Positions 51,188 to 60,162 of a DNA stretch of 64,000 nt are shown here, piece after piece. The notes below the pieces were generated by a model. That model searched no databases. It was not told the origin of the DNA and was given only the letters and a program-made list of their open reading frames with translations. Positions within the stretch are counted from its first letter, which is position 1, and the number at the start of each line of letters is the position of its first letter. Both the position numbers and the translations under genes were made by a program. Source of the stretch: Clostridia bacterium (GTDB taxonomy: Bacteria > Bacillota > Clostridia > Peptostreptococcales > Anaerovoracaceae); the NCBI GenBank assembly GCA_900766045.1, contig CAAFTW010000030.1:7556-71555 (forward strand). Direction: 5' to 3'.

Positions 51188-52150
51188 ATGAAACGAATTG
51201 GTGTTCTGACGAGTGGAGGAGATTCTCCGGGCATGAACGCGGCTGTTCGCTCCGTCGTTCGCTGCGGGCTCGACCGGGGTTTGGAAGTATATGGAATTTA
51301 CAGAGGATATGAGGGTCTGCTGGACGCGGAGCTGAAGCAGATGGACAGAGGCGATGTCGGCGACATTCTGCAGCGCGGCGGCACGATCCTGAAGACGGCC
51401 AGAAGCAAACGTTTCCGGACGGAGGAAGGCATCAAACGTGCCATGAATGTGCTGAATACCTTCGATATCGACGGTCTGGTGGTTGTCGGAGGCGATGGAA
51501 GCATGCGCGGCGGTCTGGAATTGTCCAAGCGAGGTATTCCGGTTATGGGAATCCCGGGAACCATTGATAATGACCTGGCCTACACCGATTACACCATCGG
51601 ATTCGACACGGCGGTGACAACGGTTCTGGACGCGATTTCCAAGCTGCGTGATACATCATCTGCCCATGAGAGAGTCGTTATTGTGGAGGTTATGGGACGC
51701 CGCTGCGGAGACATTGCCCTGTATGCGGGTCTGACCGGCGGTGCAGAAGAGGTTCTGGTACCGGAGCTGCCGTATGACATTAAAGCGCTGTCGAGAAGAA
51801 TCATTGAAAGTGCTAACCGGGGAAAGCAGCACCACATCATTATCAAGGCTGAGGGTGTGGATATTTCCACGGCAGAACTGGCTCATGACATTCAGGAAAA
51901 TACCGGAAGAGAGACGAAGGAAGTTGTCCTGAGCTATCTGCAGAGAGGCGGCTCACCGACCATGCGCGACCGTCTGCTCGCAACGCTCTGCGGTGCCAAG
52001 GCGGTGGAACTTCTGGCACAGGAATCCACCAGCAAGGCAATCGGAACCGTGGACGGACGGATTTTTGCGGAGGATCTGGGCGATGCCCTGCAGGAGACGA
52101 GAGAGTTCAATTCAGATCTGTATAACCTGATCGGAGTGTTAAGTAAATAA
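51188..52150 (+). CDS. pfkA: ATP-dependent 6-phosphofructokinase
   Basis: 320 residues, standard bacterial PfkA length. ATP site LTSGGDSPGMNAAVR near 7-21 and GGDGSMRGG near 101. The catalytic segment GIPGTIDNDLAYTDYTIGFDTA lies near 122-143, and Gly at the ATP loop GGDG favours ATP over pyrophosphate. GGAGGG precedes the ATG. The stop overlaps the start of the flavodoxin-like gene (TAATG), beginning a tightly packed five-gene run to 56625. Confidence 0.96.
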   Translation: MKRIGVLTSGGDSPGMNAAVRSVVRCGLDRGLEVYGIYRGYEGLLDAELKQMDRGDVGDILQRGGTILKTARSKRFRTEEGIKRAMNVLNTFDIDGLVVVGGDGSMRGGLELSKRGIPVMGIPGTIDNDLAYTDYTIGFDTAVTTVLDAISKLRDTSSAHERVVIVEVMGRRCGDIALYAGLTGGAEEVLVPELPYDIKALSRRIIESANRGKQHHIIIKAEGVDISTAELAHDIQENTGRETKEVVLSYLQRGGSPTMRDRLLATLCGAKAVELLAQESTSKAIGTVDGRIFAEDLGDALQETREFNSDLYNLIGVLSK

Positions 52151-52686
52151 TGAAAATTGTTGTTGTATATAATACAAAATATGGTTCGACGAAGCAGTAC
52201 GCGGAGTGGATCGCGGAGGCGCTTCAGGCGGACCTGCTGGATGGAAAGCGGCTGAAGACCGCCCAGCTCATGCCCTACGACATGATCGTCTACGGCGGGG
52301 GGATTTTCTCCGGCGGCATCTACCGGCTGGATTTCCTGAAGAAGCACATTCATAAGGAACTGCGAGGGAAAGTGGTTGTCTGCTTCGGAGTCGGAATCAC
52401 GGTCGGACATGATGAAAACCAGATTCAGGCCGATGAAATCAATTTTTCTGAAGAGCTTCAGGGAATGCCGTGTTTCTATCTGACCGGGCGTTACGACCCG
52501 TCAGAAATTCACGGCCTGGATAAGGGCATTATCAAGCTGACCAAGAAACTTCTGGACGGCGGAACCGGAAAATACGCGGACGAACTCCGTGACACCTTTG
52601 CGAACGGCAGAAACCTGGTGGACCGTGACCAGATCATTCCGCTGGTGCAGTATGTCCGTGAGCTGGAAGACAGGATGCAGGCATGA
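52150..52686 (+). CDS. Flavodoxin-domain protein
   Basis: 178 residues. Flavodoxin-like fold with the FMN-phosphate loop YNTKYGSTKQYAEW at the N terminus and VYGGGIFSGGIYRLDF near 47-62, closest in character to HemG/flavodoxin-domain proteins of Firmicutes. Probably an electron carrier or FMN-dependent redox protein; its partner is unknown. It overlaps pfkA by one base and the next gene by four. Confidence 0.85.
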   Translation: MKIVVVYNTKYGSTKQYAEWIAEALQADLLDGKRLKTAQLMPYDMIVYGGGIFSGGIYRLDFLKKHIHKELRGKVVVCFGVGITVGHDENQIQADEINFSEELQGMPCFYLTGRYDPSEIHGLDKGIIKLTKKLLDGGTGKYADELRDTFANGRNLVDRDQIIPLVQYVRELEDRMQA

Positions 52687-53882
52687 GAAAGACGGAAATC
52701 TGTATCATCGGCGGAGGCGCCTCTGGAATGGCCGCTGCAGTTACATCTGCACGGATTATCGGCGGAGAGAACATCTGCGTTCTGGAGAAGCTGGACGAGC
52801 CGGGGCATAAGATCCTGGCCACAGGAAACGGACGCTGCAATCTGACCAATACAGCCTGCAGTCACGCGGACGAGACGAGGCAGTTTTTCCGGGAACTCGG
52901 GGTATTCAGCAGAGAAGAGGAGGACGGCCGCGTCTATCCCTGGTGCGGAGACGCCAGAGCCGTGCAGCAGGCGCTGATTCAGGAGCTGAAGAGGCTGAAT
53001 GTCCAGGTAATCTGCGGCGCGGAGGTGACAAAAGCCGAGGCGCAAGAGGACCGTTTTCTTGTCTCTTACCAGGGCGGTAAGATTTCTGCCCGGCAGCTTC
53101 TTCTGGCCTGCGGCGGAAAAGCCGGCCCTAAAATGGGAACTACTGGAGACGGCGCAAAACTGGCGCGCCGCCTTACTCTTGACGTGACTCCGCTGGCGCC
53201 GGCGCTGACCGCCATGGAAGTTTATGAAGATGTCCGGAAGCTGAAGGGCGTCCGGGCCAGGGCCGCAGTAACGCTTTTTTATCAAGGGAAAAAAATTGCT
53301 GAAGAAGACGGGGAAGTACAGTTTACTGCCTATGGAATTTCCGGAATCTGCGTATTTAATCTTTCCCGGAAAATGCTGCTGCCGCCGGGGAAAAAACTAC
53401 GGGGAGGATTTGATGACTATCTGGTCGAAATCGATCTGGCAGGAAATCTTCCGTTCAGAAACAGCGACTTTCAGCATATGGAAAAAGACAGTCTGCTTCC
53501 TCTGTCATCGGTTGTCCGAAAGCCCCTGGCGGAGGAAATTTACCGTCAGGCAGAAGGAAATCCGGACCGCTGTGCGCATCTTCTCCGTCACTTTACCCTG
53601 CATCCAAAAGGTCTGAAGGGTTGGGATATGGCGCAGGTGACCCGCGGAGGAATCGTTATGTCTGCGTTAAATCCTGCGACCATGGAAGCTTTTTCCGTGC
53701 CGGGTCTTTATGCGTCAGGCGAGATTCAGGACTGGGACGGTCCCTGCGGCGGATTCAATCTGCAGCATGCGTGGGAAACCGGCATTCTTGCCGGACGCGC
53801 GATGGCAGAGAAGTTTCTTCAGAAATCCGAAGGGGCATCTGATGTCCAGATAAAGGCAGAACAGAAAGGCAGGAAGGCGTGA
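52683..53882 (+). CDS. HI0933/BaiN-like FAD-dependent oxidoreductase
   Basis: 399 residues. N-terminal FAD Rossmann motif IIGGGASGMAAA near 8-19, the family segment KILATGNGRCNLTN near 43-56, a middle domain, and a C-terminal LYASGEIQDWDGPCGGFNLQHAWETG typical of COG2081 (HI0933-like) flavoproteins. BaiN in some Clostridia reduces bile-acid intermediates, but the substrate of this copy cannot be inferred. It overlaps both neighbours (ATGA/GTGA). Confidence 0.9.
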   Translation: MRKTEICIIGGGASGMAAAVTSARIIGGENICVLEKLDEPGHKILATGNGRCNLTNTACSHADETRQFFRELGVFSREEEDGRVYPWCGDARAVQQALIQELKRLNVQVICGAEVTKAEAQEDRFLVSYQGGKISARQLLLACGGKAGPKMGTTGDGAKLARRLTLDVTPLAPALTAMEVYEDVRKLKGVRARAAVTLFYQGKKIAEEDGEVQFTAYGISGICVFNLSRKMLLPPGKKLRGGFDDYLVEIDLAGNLPFRNSDFQHMEKDSLLPLSSVVRKPLAEEIYRQAEGNPDRCAHLLRHFTLHPKGLKGWDMAQVTRGGIVMSALNPATMEAFSVPGLYASGEIQDWDGPCGGFNLQHAWETGILAGRAMAEKFLQKSEGASDVQIKAEQKGRKA

Positions 53883-55465
53883 AATATCAGTATCGCATCC
53901 ATGAAATAAGGCTGGATCTGGGTGAATCGAAATCCCGGATACCGAAAAAGATCCTCCGGAAGCTTGGAAAGGCCGGAAAGAATATGAAAATTTCCGACTG
54001 GATCATCAGAAGGGAATCCATCGATGCCCGGCACAAGGACCGGATAAAAATGGTCTACACCGTTGATTTTACAGCGGACCGGGAGCTGAAACTGGCAAAG
54101 GCGCCGGATCTTGAGTATCATCGTGCCGTTTCCGGGACGGAGCCTCTGAAGCACCGGCCGGTCGTCGTCGGCATGGGTCCCTGCGGAATGTTTGCGGCGC
54201 TGATTCTGGCGCAGCAGGGCTACTGCCCAGTGGTCATCGAGCGCGGTGCTCCGGTGGAAGAACGTGTCGCTGATGTGCAGAAGTTCTGGGATCAGGGGGT
54301 CCTGGACCCGGAATCCAACGTGCAGTTCGGAGAGGGCGGCGCAGGAACATTTTCCGACGGAAAACTGACGACGGGAATTAAAGATCCCCGCATTCATTTT
54401 ATGCTGGAAGAATTTGTAAAAGCCGGCGCTGACCCGGAGATTCTCTATGCCCACATGCCGCATATCGGAACCGATGTTCTGCGGGTCTGCGTGAAAAATA
54501 TCCGTGAGCAGATTCTTTCTCTTGGGGGAGAAATCCGTTTCCATACGCGGATGGATCGGCTGATTCTGAAACAGGATGAGGACGGCTGCAGAGTATCCGG
54601 AATCCAGCTGACAGAAAACGGAGAACAGAAAACCATAGAAGCCGATCAGGTTATCATGGCCCTGGGGCACAGCGCCAGAGATACCTTCCGCATGCTCAGA
54701 GAGCAGAAGGTTCCGATGGAGCAGAAAGGGTTTTCCATCGGCGTCAGAATCGAGCATCCGCAGGACGTTATCGACCGGGCGCAGTACGGAGATACCGGGA
54801 ATAACCTCGGGCTTCCGCCTGCTGTGTATAAGCTGAACTGGCACTGCAGGGAGAGCGGCCGTGGTGTCTACACCTTCTGCATGTGTCCGGGCGGAGAGGT
54901 CATTACCGCGTCTTCTCAGAAAGGCGGTGTAGTGACGAATGGAATGAGCCGTCACGGGCGCGACAGCGGAAGGGCCAACAGCGCGCTTCTGGTTGACGTC
55001 AGGCCGTCTGATTTCCCGGATCCGGACGATCCGCTTTCCGGAATTGATTTTCAGGAGAAGTATGAGAAGCTGGCATTTCAGAACGGCGGATCTGACTATT
55101 CCGCACCTAAAACAAGCTGGGGAAACTTCCGTGACAAGACAGAAGATGCCCAGCCGGTGCTCCGGTCACTTCCGGATTTTGCGGCAGCCAGTATCGATGA
55201 AGCCATGCCGCATCTTGGAAAGAAGCTGAAAGGCTTCGACAGCGATGATGCCGTGATGACTGCGGTGGAATCCAGAAGTTCCTCTCCGGTGAGAATCCTC
55301 AGAGATGAAAATCAGCAGAGTCTGTCTGTCCGCGGGCTGTACCCGGGCGGAGAAGGCGCCGGATATGCGGGTGGAATCACAAGCTCCGCCTGTGATGGAA
55401 TGAAAATTGCTGAACAGATTATTTCGTCTTTTGCCCCATGGAAGAAATTTCCTGAAAAAGGATGA
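53879..55465 (+). CDS. COG2509-type FAD-dependent dehydrogenase
   Basis: 528 residues, GTG start overlapping the previous stop. An N-terminal ferredoxin-like cap (about 1-75) is followed by the FAD motif VVGMGPCGMFAALILAQQG near 95-113, FGEGGAGTFSDGKLTTG near 150-166, and LYPGGEGAGYAGGITSSACDG near 490-510. This matches the uncharacterised FAD dehydrogenase family COG2509, common in Clostridia. Two flavin oxidoreductases and a flavodoxin in one operon suggest a redox module, but no substrate is known. Confidence 0.88.
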   Translation: MKYQYRIHEIRLDLGESKSRIPKKILRKLGKAGKNMKISDWIIRRESIDARHKDRIKMVYTVDFTADRELKLAKAPDLEYHRAVSGTEPLKHRPVVVGMGPCGMFAALILAQQGYCPVVIERGAPVEERVADVQKFWDQGVLDPESNVQFGEGGAGTFSDGKLTTGIKDPRIHFMLEEFVKAGADPEILYAHMPHIGTDVLRVCVKNIREQILSLGGEIRFHTRMDRLILKQDEDGCRVSGIQLTENGEQKTIEADQVIMALGHSARDTFRMLREQKVPMEQKGFSIGVRIEHPQDVIDRAQYGDTGNNLGLPPAVYKLNWHCRESGRGVYTFCMCPGGEVITASSQKGGVVTNGMSRHGRDSGRANSALLVDVRPSDFPDPDDPLSGIDFQEKYEKLAFQNGGSDYSAPKTSWGNFRDKTEDAQPVLRSLPDFAAASIDEAMPHLGKKLKGFDSDDAVMTAVESRSSSPVRILRDENQQSLSVRGLYPGGEGAGYAGGITSSACDGMKIAEQIISSFAPWKKFPEKG

Positions 55466-55575
55466 AATCGATCCTGAAATCAGATAAGATAGAAAGACAA
55501 TGTTCTGCCGGAGCAGTATGCCGGCGGGATATGAGAAAACAGAAACCCTTGCACTGCAGGAAAGAGAGGGATGGA

Positions 55576-56625
55576 ATGCAGAAGAAAGAAGACCAGATGG
55601 AATTTACTCCGAATACCCGGATTGAAAACGCAGTGAAAAATTTCCAGGTCGGTCAGGATGAAGAAAGCAACATGGCTTTGACCGAGGCAATCTTAACCAG
55701 CGCAGTGAACAGTGAGGAGCTGCTGGCTCCGGCTGTTCCGGCAGGCGCAGACGGAAAACCGCTGGATCTTGAATATATGACCGATGATCAGATTCAGGAA
55801 TTTTTAGAGAATGAGGAGATCAGCTTTGCCATTCACGCTGTTACAGATGAGGATGGAAACGACTGGCTTCCGGTGTTTACCAGCCCGGATCAGGTTATGA
55901 AAGGCGATGTTGTCGATGTCATGGCTCATCAGATCGAGACGCTGATGGCGATGGCTATGGACACCGATATGGCAGGAATTGTCATCAATCCCTGGGAAGC
56001 AGCGCTGAATATCCCGACAGAGACTCTGAAGGTGCTGATGGAAAGCATCCAGTCCATCAATGAGAATGCGGATGAAGAGCTGCAGGGCGATATCAACCTT
56101 GTAGAAGGTGACATCGTGAACATGGACTGCGATGCAATCGTCAATGCCGCCAACAATACCCTGATGGGCGGAAGCGGTGTAGACGGTGCCATTCATCAGG
56201 CAGCCGGACCGGAACTGGATGCGGCATGCCGCGAACTTCACGGATGCAGAACCGGAGAGGCCAAGATCACGGAAGGCTTCCAGCTTCCGGCCGATTACAT
56301 CATCCACACGGTTGGCCCGATTTACGATGGATCGGATCAGTGCGCGGACGATCTGGCAGACTGCTACTGGAACTGCCTGAATCTGGCGATCGACTATGAT
56401 ATCCACACGATTGCCTTCCCGGCAATTTCAACGGGTGTATTTGGTTATCCGATGAAGGATGCGGCGGAAATCGCGGTTGACACCGTGCTGACCTGGCTGG
56501 ATTCTTATGCAGGAGACTATGATATGCAGATTACCTTCTGCGTGCATGATGACACTGCTTACCAGATCTACACAGAAATTCTGGACCGTGAGCTTGCTGA
56601 TGAGCCGGAGGATCCGCAGAATTAG
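55576..56625 (+). CDS. SseB-N domain and macro domain fusion protein
   Basis: 349 residues from ATG 55576, after AGAGAGGG; the long frame upstream to 55462 is not needed. The N-terminal half (about 10-180: ENAVKNFQ, LLAPAVPAG, ISFAIHAVTDEDGNDWLPVFTS, AGIVINPWEAALNIPTE) matches SseB N-terminal domains. The C-terminal half (about 188-345) is a macro domain with ADP-ribose loop residues VNAANNTLMGGSGVDGAIHQAAG and ISTGVFGYP. Macro domains bind or hydrolyse ADP-ribose derivatives. It is placed at the end of the redox operon and followed by a terminator. Confidence 0.9.
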   Translation: MQKKEDQMEFTPNTRIENAVKNFQVGQDEESNMALTEAILTSAVNSEELLAPAVPAGADGKPLDLEYMTDDQIQEFLENEEISFAIHAVTDEDGNDWLPVFTSPDQVMKGDVVDVMAHQIETLMAMAMDTDMAGIVINPWEAALNIPTETLKVLMESIQSINENADEELQGDINLVEGDIVNMDCDAIVNAANNTLMGGSGVDGAIHQAAGPELDAACRELHGCRTGEAKITEGFQLPADYIIHTVGPIYDGSDQCADDLADCYWNCLNLAIDYDIHTIAFPAISTGVFGYPMKDAAEIAVDTVLTWLDSYAGDYDMQITFCVHDDTAYQIYTEILDRELADEPEDPQN

Positions 56626-56650
56626 GCGGAAATGAATATCAGAGTGAGAA

Positions 56651-56688
56651 AGAGACTGCGCGGAATTTCCTCTGCGAAGTCTCTTTTT
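56651..56688 (+). terminator. Terminator after the SseB-macro gene
   Basis: AGAGACT/AGTCTCT stem (56651-56657 with 56678-56684) with an inner imperfect helix, then TTTTTG. Confidence 0.8.
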
Positions 56689-56849
56689 GTCAAAAGGAAA
56701 ACATCGGCAGGGAAACAGTTTTTTTCAGACCTGGCCCGTATTTTCGGATTCAGCCGCAGATTCATGGTGGGATTGGACAAAATCAGCGGACTGTTTATGT
56801 TCATGGCAGGAGAATATTGATAAAATGTCAATATACTGAGGTGAAAATT

Positions 56850-57839
56850 ATGGATTTGATCAGAATGCCGAAGGCAGAAAAGAAAACAGGTATTACAGTC
56901 GGAATTCCGCGCTCACTGCTTTACTTTAGATATGGAGTATTGTGGGAGCGCTTTTTTCAGGAACTTGAAGTCAGGACCGTTGTCAGTCCGCCGACCAATC
57001 TGGAAATCATGAACAGAGGGTCACGCCGCGCGGCATCCGAGATGTGTCTGGCCATGAAAATTTACATGGGCCATGTAGAGGCACTGATTGGAAAATGTGA
57101 CTATATTCTGGTTCCGAGAATCAGGGACTTCGGCATTCGCAGAGTCATGTGCGCCAATTTTGAGGCGCTGCCGGATGTCGTTTCCAATATTTTCTATGAG
57201 GCACCATTCCAGGTACTGTCTTATGATATTGATTCGTCCAAGAAGAAAGATGAGCGCCACGCCATGGTAGAAATGGCTGTTTCCATCGGTTTCTCTCACG
57301 GACGCGCCAACAAGGCCTATAAAGCGGCCAGAAAAGCGCAGAATGAAGCGGATGTTAAGCAGGCAAAGAAGACTGAGGCACTTTACCGCAGGAAGGATCT
57401 GAAACTGGCCATCGCCGCGCACAGCTACGTGCTGGACGATGAGTACATCGGAAAACCGATCATCAAGTATTTGGAAGATAACGGCGTAACGGTTATCCGT
57501 GCCGACCAGGTTGACCGGAAGCAGGCCATGAAGGAATCTGAACAAGTCTCTCCGACACTGAAGTGGGAGCTGTCCAGGGAGATGGTGGGTTCCCTTGCCA
57601 TGCACCACCAGGATATCGATGGTGCGATCCTTTTGTCTGTTTACCCGTGCGCGCTGGATTCCATGGTGAACGACATGCTGATGCGGAAGAATAAGATGGC
57701 GCATATTCCGATTCTCCAGATGACGCTGGATGCCCAGACCGGTACGGCCGGCGTGGAAACCAGACTGGAGAGCTTTATTGATATTCTGAAGATGAGAAGA
57801 GAAGTGGAGGCAGGAAATGGCAGAGAAAACGAAGCGTAA
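56850..57839 (+). CDS. Acyl-CoA dehydratase activase-related protein, COG3580-type (DUF2229)
   Basis: 329 residues from ATG 56850, after GAGGTG. It starts GITVGIPRSLLYFRYGVLWERFF, the hallmark of the DUF2229/CoA-substrate-specific enzyme activase family related to 2-hydroxyacyl-CoA dehydratase components. Cysteines in ASEMCLAMKIYMGHVE near 63-78, RRVMCANFE near 97 and VYPCALDS near 270 could bind an Fe-S cluster. It overlaps the next gene by 23 bases. The three genes 56850-59882 correspond to parts that are fused into one very large protein in other bacteria. Substrate unknown. Confidence 0.85.
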   Translation: MDLIRMPKAEKKTGITVGIPRSLLYFRYGVLWERFFQELEVRTVVSPPTNLEIMNRGSRRAASEMCLAMKIYMGHVEALIGKCDYILVPRIRDFGIRRVMCANFEALPDVVSNIFYEAPFQVLSYDIDSSKKKDERHAMVEMAVSIGFSHGRANKAYKAARKAQNEADVKQAKKTEALYRRKDLKLAIAAHSYVLDDEYIGKPIIKYLEDNGVTVIRADQVDRKQAMKESEQVSPTLKWELSREMVGSLAMHHQDIDGAILLSVYPCALDSMVNDMLMRKNKMAHIPILQMTLDAQTGTAGVETRLESFIDILKMRREVEAGNGRENEA

Positions 57840-58896
57840 AATCGCATTTCCGATGGTCGCCCGCTATAACGAGGTGGTGCGGTATTTCGTTGAAGAAGGA
57901 CTGCATCAGACCTATATTATGCAGCCGAAAATGACCAGAAGGACCCTGAAGCTGGGCGTGAAATACGCGCCGGACATGGTCTGTACGCCGTTTAAGACGA
58001 TCCTGGGAAGCATGATTGAGGCCCTGGAGGCCGGTGCGGACACGCTGATCATGGTGTTCGGCTACTGCCGTTTGGGCTACTATGGAGAGCTTGCGGAGTC
58101 CATTCTGCGGGACCTCGGCTACGAGTTTGATTACCTGAATCTGGCGGAATACACGACCGGAAAGAATAAGGACTACCTTAAGGCGGTCAAGAAGCTGAAC
58201 CCGAAGGCGGGCGCGGTCGCTATGGGAAAGGCCGGGCTGGACGGTCTGAAAATGATGGAGGACATCGATTCCGTCGAGGATTACTATTACCAGAACTGCG
58301 GATTTGAGACGACAAAGGGTGAATTCCGCAAGGCACTGAAGCAGTTTATGCACGATATGGGAAAGGCGAAAAACAGAAGCGACATCGACAGTGGATACGA
58401 CCGCTGCATGGAGAAGTTTAAGAGCATTCCGATTGACAAGGGAGAGTTCCCCCTCCGCGTCGGTGTCCTCGGTGAGTATTTCACCGTTATGGATGAGTTT
58501 TCCAATATCGATCTGGAGCAGTCTTTGGCCGACCTCGGTGTGGAAGTGCATCGCTGGATGAATGTCAGCCACAGAAACCTGCACTACCCGGGAGAAAAGA
58601 ACCTGCATCCGCGGATCAGTGAATACTGTAATTATGAGATGGGTCCGACTTCTACCGCCAATATCTGGTACGCAAAGGAATGCGCAGAAAATGGATACGA
58701 CGGACTGGTGCATGTCAAGAGCGCCGGCTGCACGCCGGAAATCGATACCATGCCGGTTCTGCAGAGAATCGGAGCTGACTTTAAAATTCCGATCCTGTAT
58801 CTGACCTACGATTCGCAGGACGGAGATGCGGGCCTTCAGACCAGAATTGAAGCGTTCTATGACATGATTGAGATGAGAAAGAAGGTAATCCACTAA
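57817..58896 (+). CDS. Acyl-CoA dehydratase-like Fe-S protein, COG3581-type
   Basis: 359 residues. Related to HgdB-type 2-hydroxyacyl-CoA dehydratase subunits and double-cubane-cluster proteins. Conserved cysteine segments: APDMVCTPFKTILGS near 49-63, FGYCRLGYYGEL near 83, ISEYCNYEMGP near 269, and VKSAGCTPEIDTMPVL near 301-316. The start is inside the 3' end of the previous gene, and its last base is the A of the next ATG, so the three are strictly coupled. It probably forms the catalytic Fe-S component activated by the ATPase encoded next; the reaction is unknown. Confidence 0.85.
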   Translation: MAEKTKRKIAFPMVARYNEVVRYFVEEGLHQTYIMQPKMTRRTLKLGVKYAPDMVCTPFKTILGSMIEALEAGADTLIMVFGYCRLGYYGELAESILRDLGYEFDYLNLAEYTTGKNKDYLKAVKKLNPKAGAVAMGKAGLDGLKMMEDIDSVEDYYYQNCGFETTKGEFRKALKQFMHDMGKAKNRSDIDSGYDRCMEKFKSIPIDKGEFPLRVGVLGEYFTVMDEFSNIDLEQSLADLGVEVHRWMNVSHRNLHYPGEKNLHPRISEYCNYEMGPTSTANIWYAKECAENGYDGLVHVKSAGCTPEIDTMPVLQRIGADFKIPILYLTYDSQDGDAGLQTRIEAFYDMIEMRKKVIH

Positions 58897-59882
58897 TGGA
58901 AGATGTATATATGGGAATTGACGTGGGATCCATTTCCACAAAAGGTGTAATTCTGACGAAGGAAAATAAGATTTTATCCAGCGAGTACATCTGGACAGAG
59001 GGAAACCCGATTGGTGCGGTAAAGAAACTGGTCCGTCTGCTGGAAAAGCAGTTCGACAAGGAGAATTACCGCATCGTGGCAACCGGCACCACCGGAAGCG
59101 CCAGAAAGCTTGTGGGAACTGTCCTGGGAGCTACCGTTGTAAAGAATGAAATCACGGCTCACGCGGTAGGAACGACCACCTTCCATCCGGATGTCCGGAC
59201 CATTCTGGAAATCGGCGGACAGGACTCCAAGATCATTCTGGTAGAAAACGGCGTCGCGATCGACTACGCGATGAACACCCTCTGTGCCGCAGGAACGGGA
59301 GCCTTCCTGTCCAGCCAGTCTGCGCGTCTGGGTATTCCTGTTGAGGATATGGGAGAAATTGCCCTGAAGTCCCAGCATCCGACCCAGATCGCTGCCCGCT
59401 GTACCGTATTCGCAGAATCCGACCTGGTTCATAAAATTCAGGTCGGCCATACCAAGGAAGACATCGTCGCCGGACTCTGCCAGGCTGTTGTCGGAAACTA
59501 TCTGAACAATGTCGGAAAGGGAAAGAAAATCCAGTCCCCGGTCGTCTTTCAGGGCGGAGTTTCAAAGAACATTGGTGTAGTAAAGGCCTTTGAAAAACAG
59601 CTGGGCTGCCCGGTCATCGTCGATAAGGACGGTCACCTGATGGGCGCTATCGGAGCCGCCATCCTGGCAAGAAGAAACAAGAAGCGTTCTGTATTTGATT
59701 TCAATATGGAGGATATGGAGTTCATCACCAGAGAAATCAACTGCGGAGGGTGCCCGAACAACTGCGAAATCATCTGCGTTTACAGAGACGGCGAGATGAT
59801 CGACAGCTGGGGCAACCGCTGCGAGAGAGGCAACGTCGCCGCCCGGAAAGCCGCGAAGCTGATGGAAGAAGCGGCAGAATAA
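58896..59882 (+). CDS. Acyl-CoA dehydratase activase (BadF/HgdC-type ATPase)
   Basis: 328 residues. ASKHA-fold ATPase that injects low-potential electrons into dehydratase-type Fe-S enzymes. MGIDVGSISTKGVIL near 6-20 and EIGGQDSKII near 105 form the ATP site. The [4Fe-4S] bridging cysteines are Cys130 (NTLCAAGTGAFL) and Cys169 (AARCTVFAESDL). An extra C-terminal module with CGGCPNNCEIICV and NRCERGNVA near 286-315 goes beyond the classical HgdC length of about 260. It is the last gene of the three-gene operon, followed by a 21-bp perfect hairpin. Confidence 0.92.
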   Translation: MEDVYMGIDVGSISTKGVILTKENKILSSEYIWTEGNPIGAVKKLVRLLEKQFDKENYRIVATGTTGSARKLVGTVLGATVVKNEITAHAVGTTTFHPDVRTILEIGGQDSKIILVENGVAIDYAMNTLCAAGTGAFLSSQSARLGIPVEDMGEIALKSQHPTQIAARCTVFAESDLVHKIQVGHTKEDIVAGLCQAVVGNYLNNVGKGKKIQSPVVFQGGVSKNIGVVKAFEKQLGCPVIVDKDGHLMGAIGAAILARRNKKRSVFDFNMEDMEFITREINCGGCPNNCEIICVYRDGEMIDSWGNRCERGNVAARKAAKLMEEAAE

Positions 59883-59945
59883 ATTGTATATATCATCATA
59901 CATCTGTATTTAATTTTATTATATGAAGAATATGTAATAATTTTG

Positions 59946-60000
59946 TATATAACACACAACCGCCAGGGGCTGAATGCTTCTGGCGGTTGTGTGTTATATA
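59946..60000. terminator. 21-bp perfect hairpin after the activase operon
   Basis: Perfect 21-bp inverted repeat (59946-59966 with 59980-60000), 13-base loop. It is AT-rich at the base with a GC core and only A/T-rich flanks rather than a clean T-run. Likely terminates transcription, possibly in both directions. Confidence 0.75.
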
Positions 60001-60162
60001 TAAATATATATGATTATTATAATAGCACACATAATTTATATATATAATCAATTAGACGTCTCATACTTTAATACAGTATAGTGAATAAGTCGTTTGTGAA
60101 ATGATAATCAGCGACAGATGAATAATAAGATTACACAGTATTGATTACATCAGGAGAGCAAT

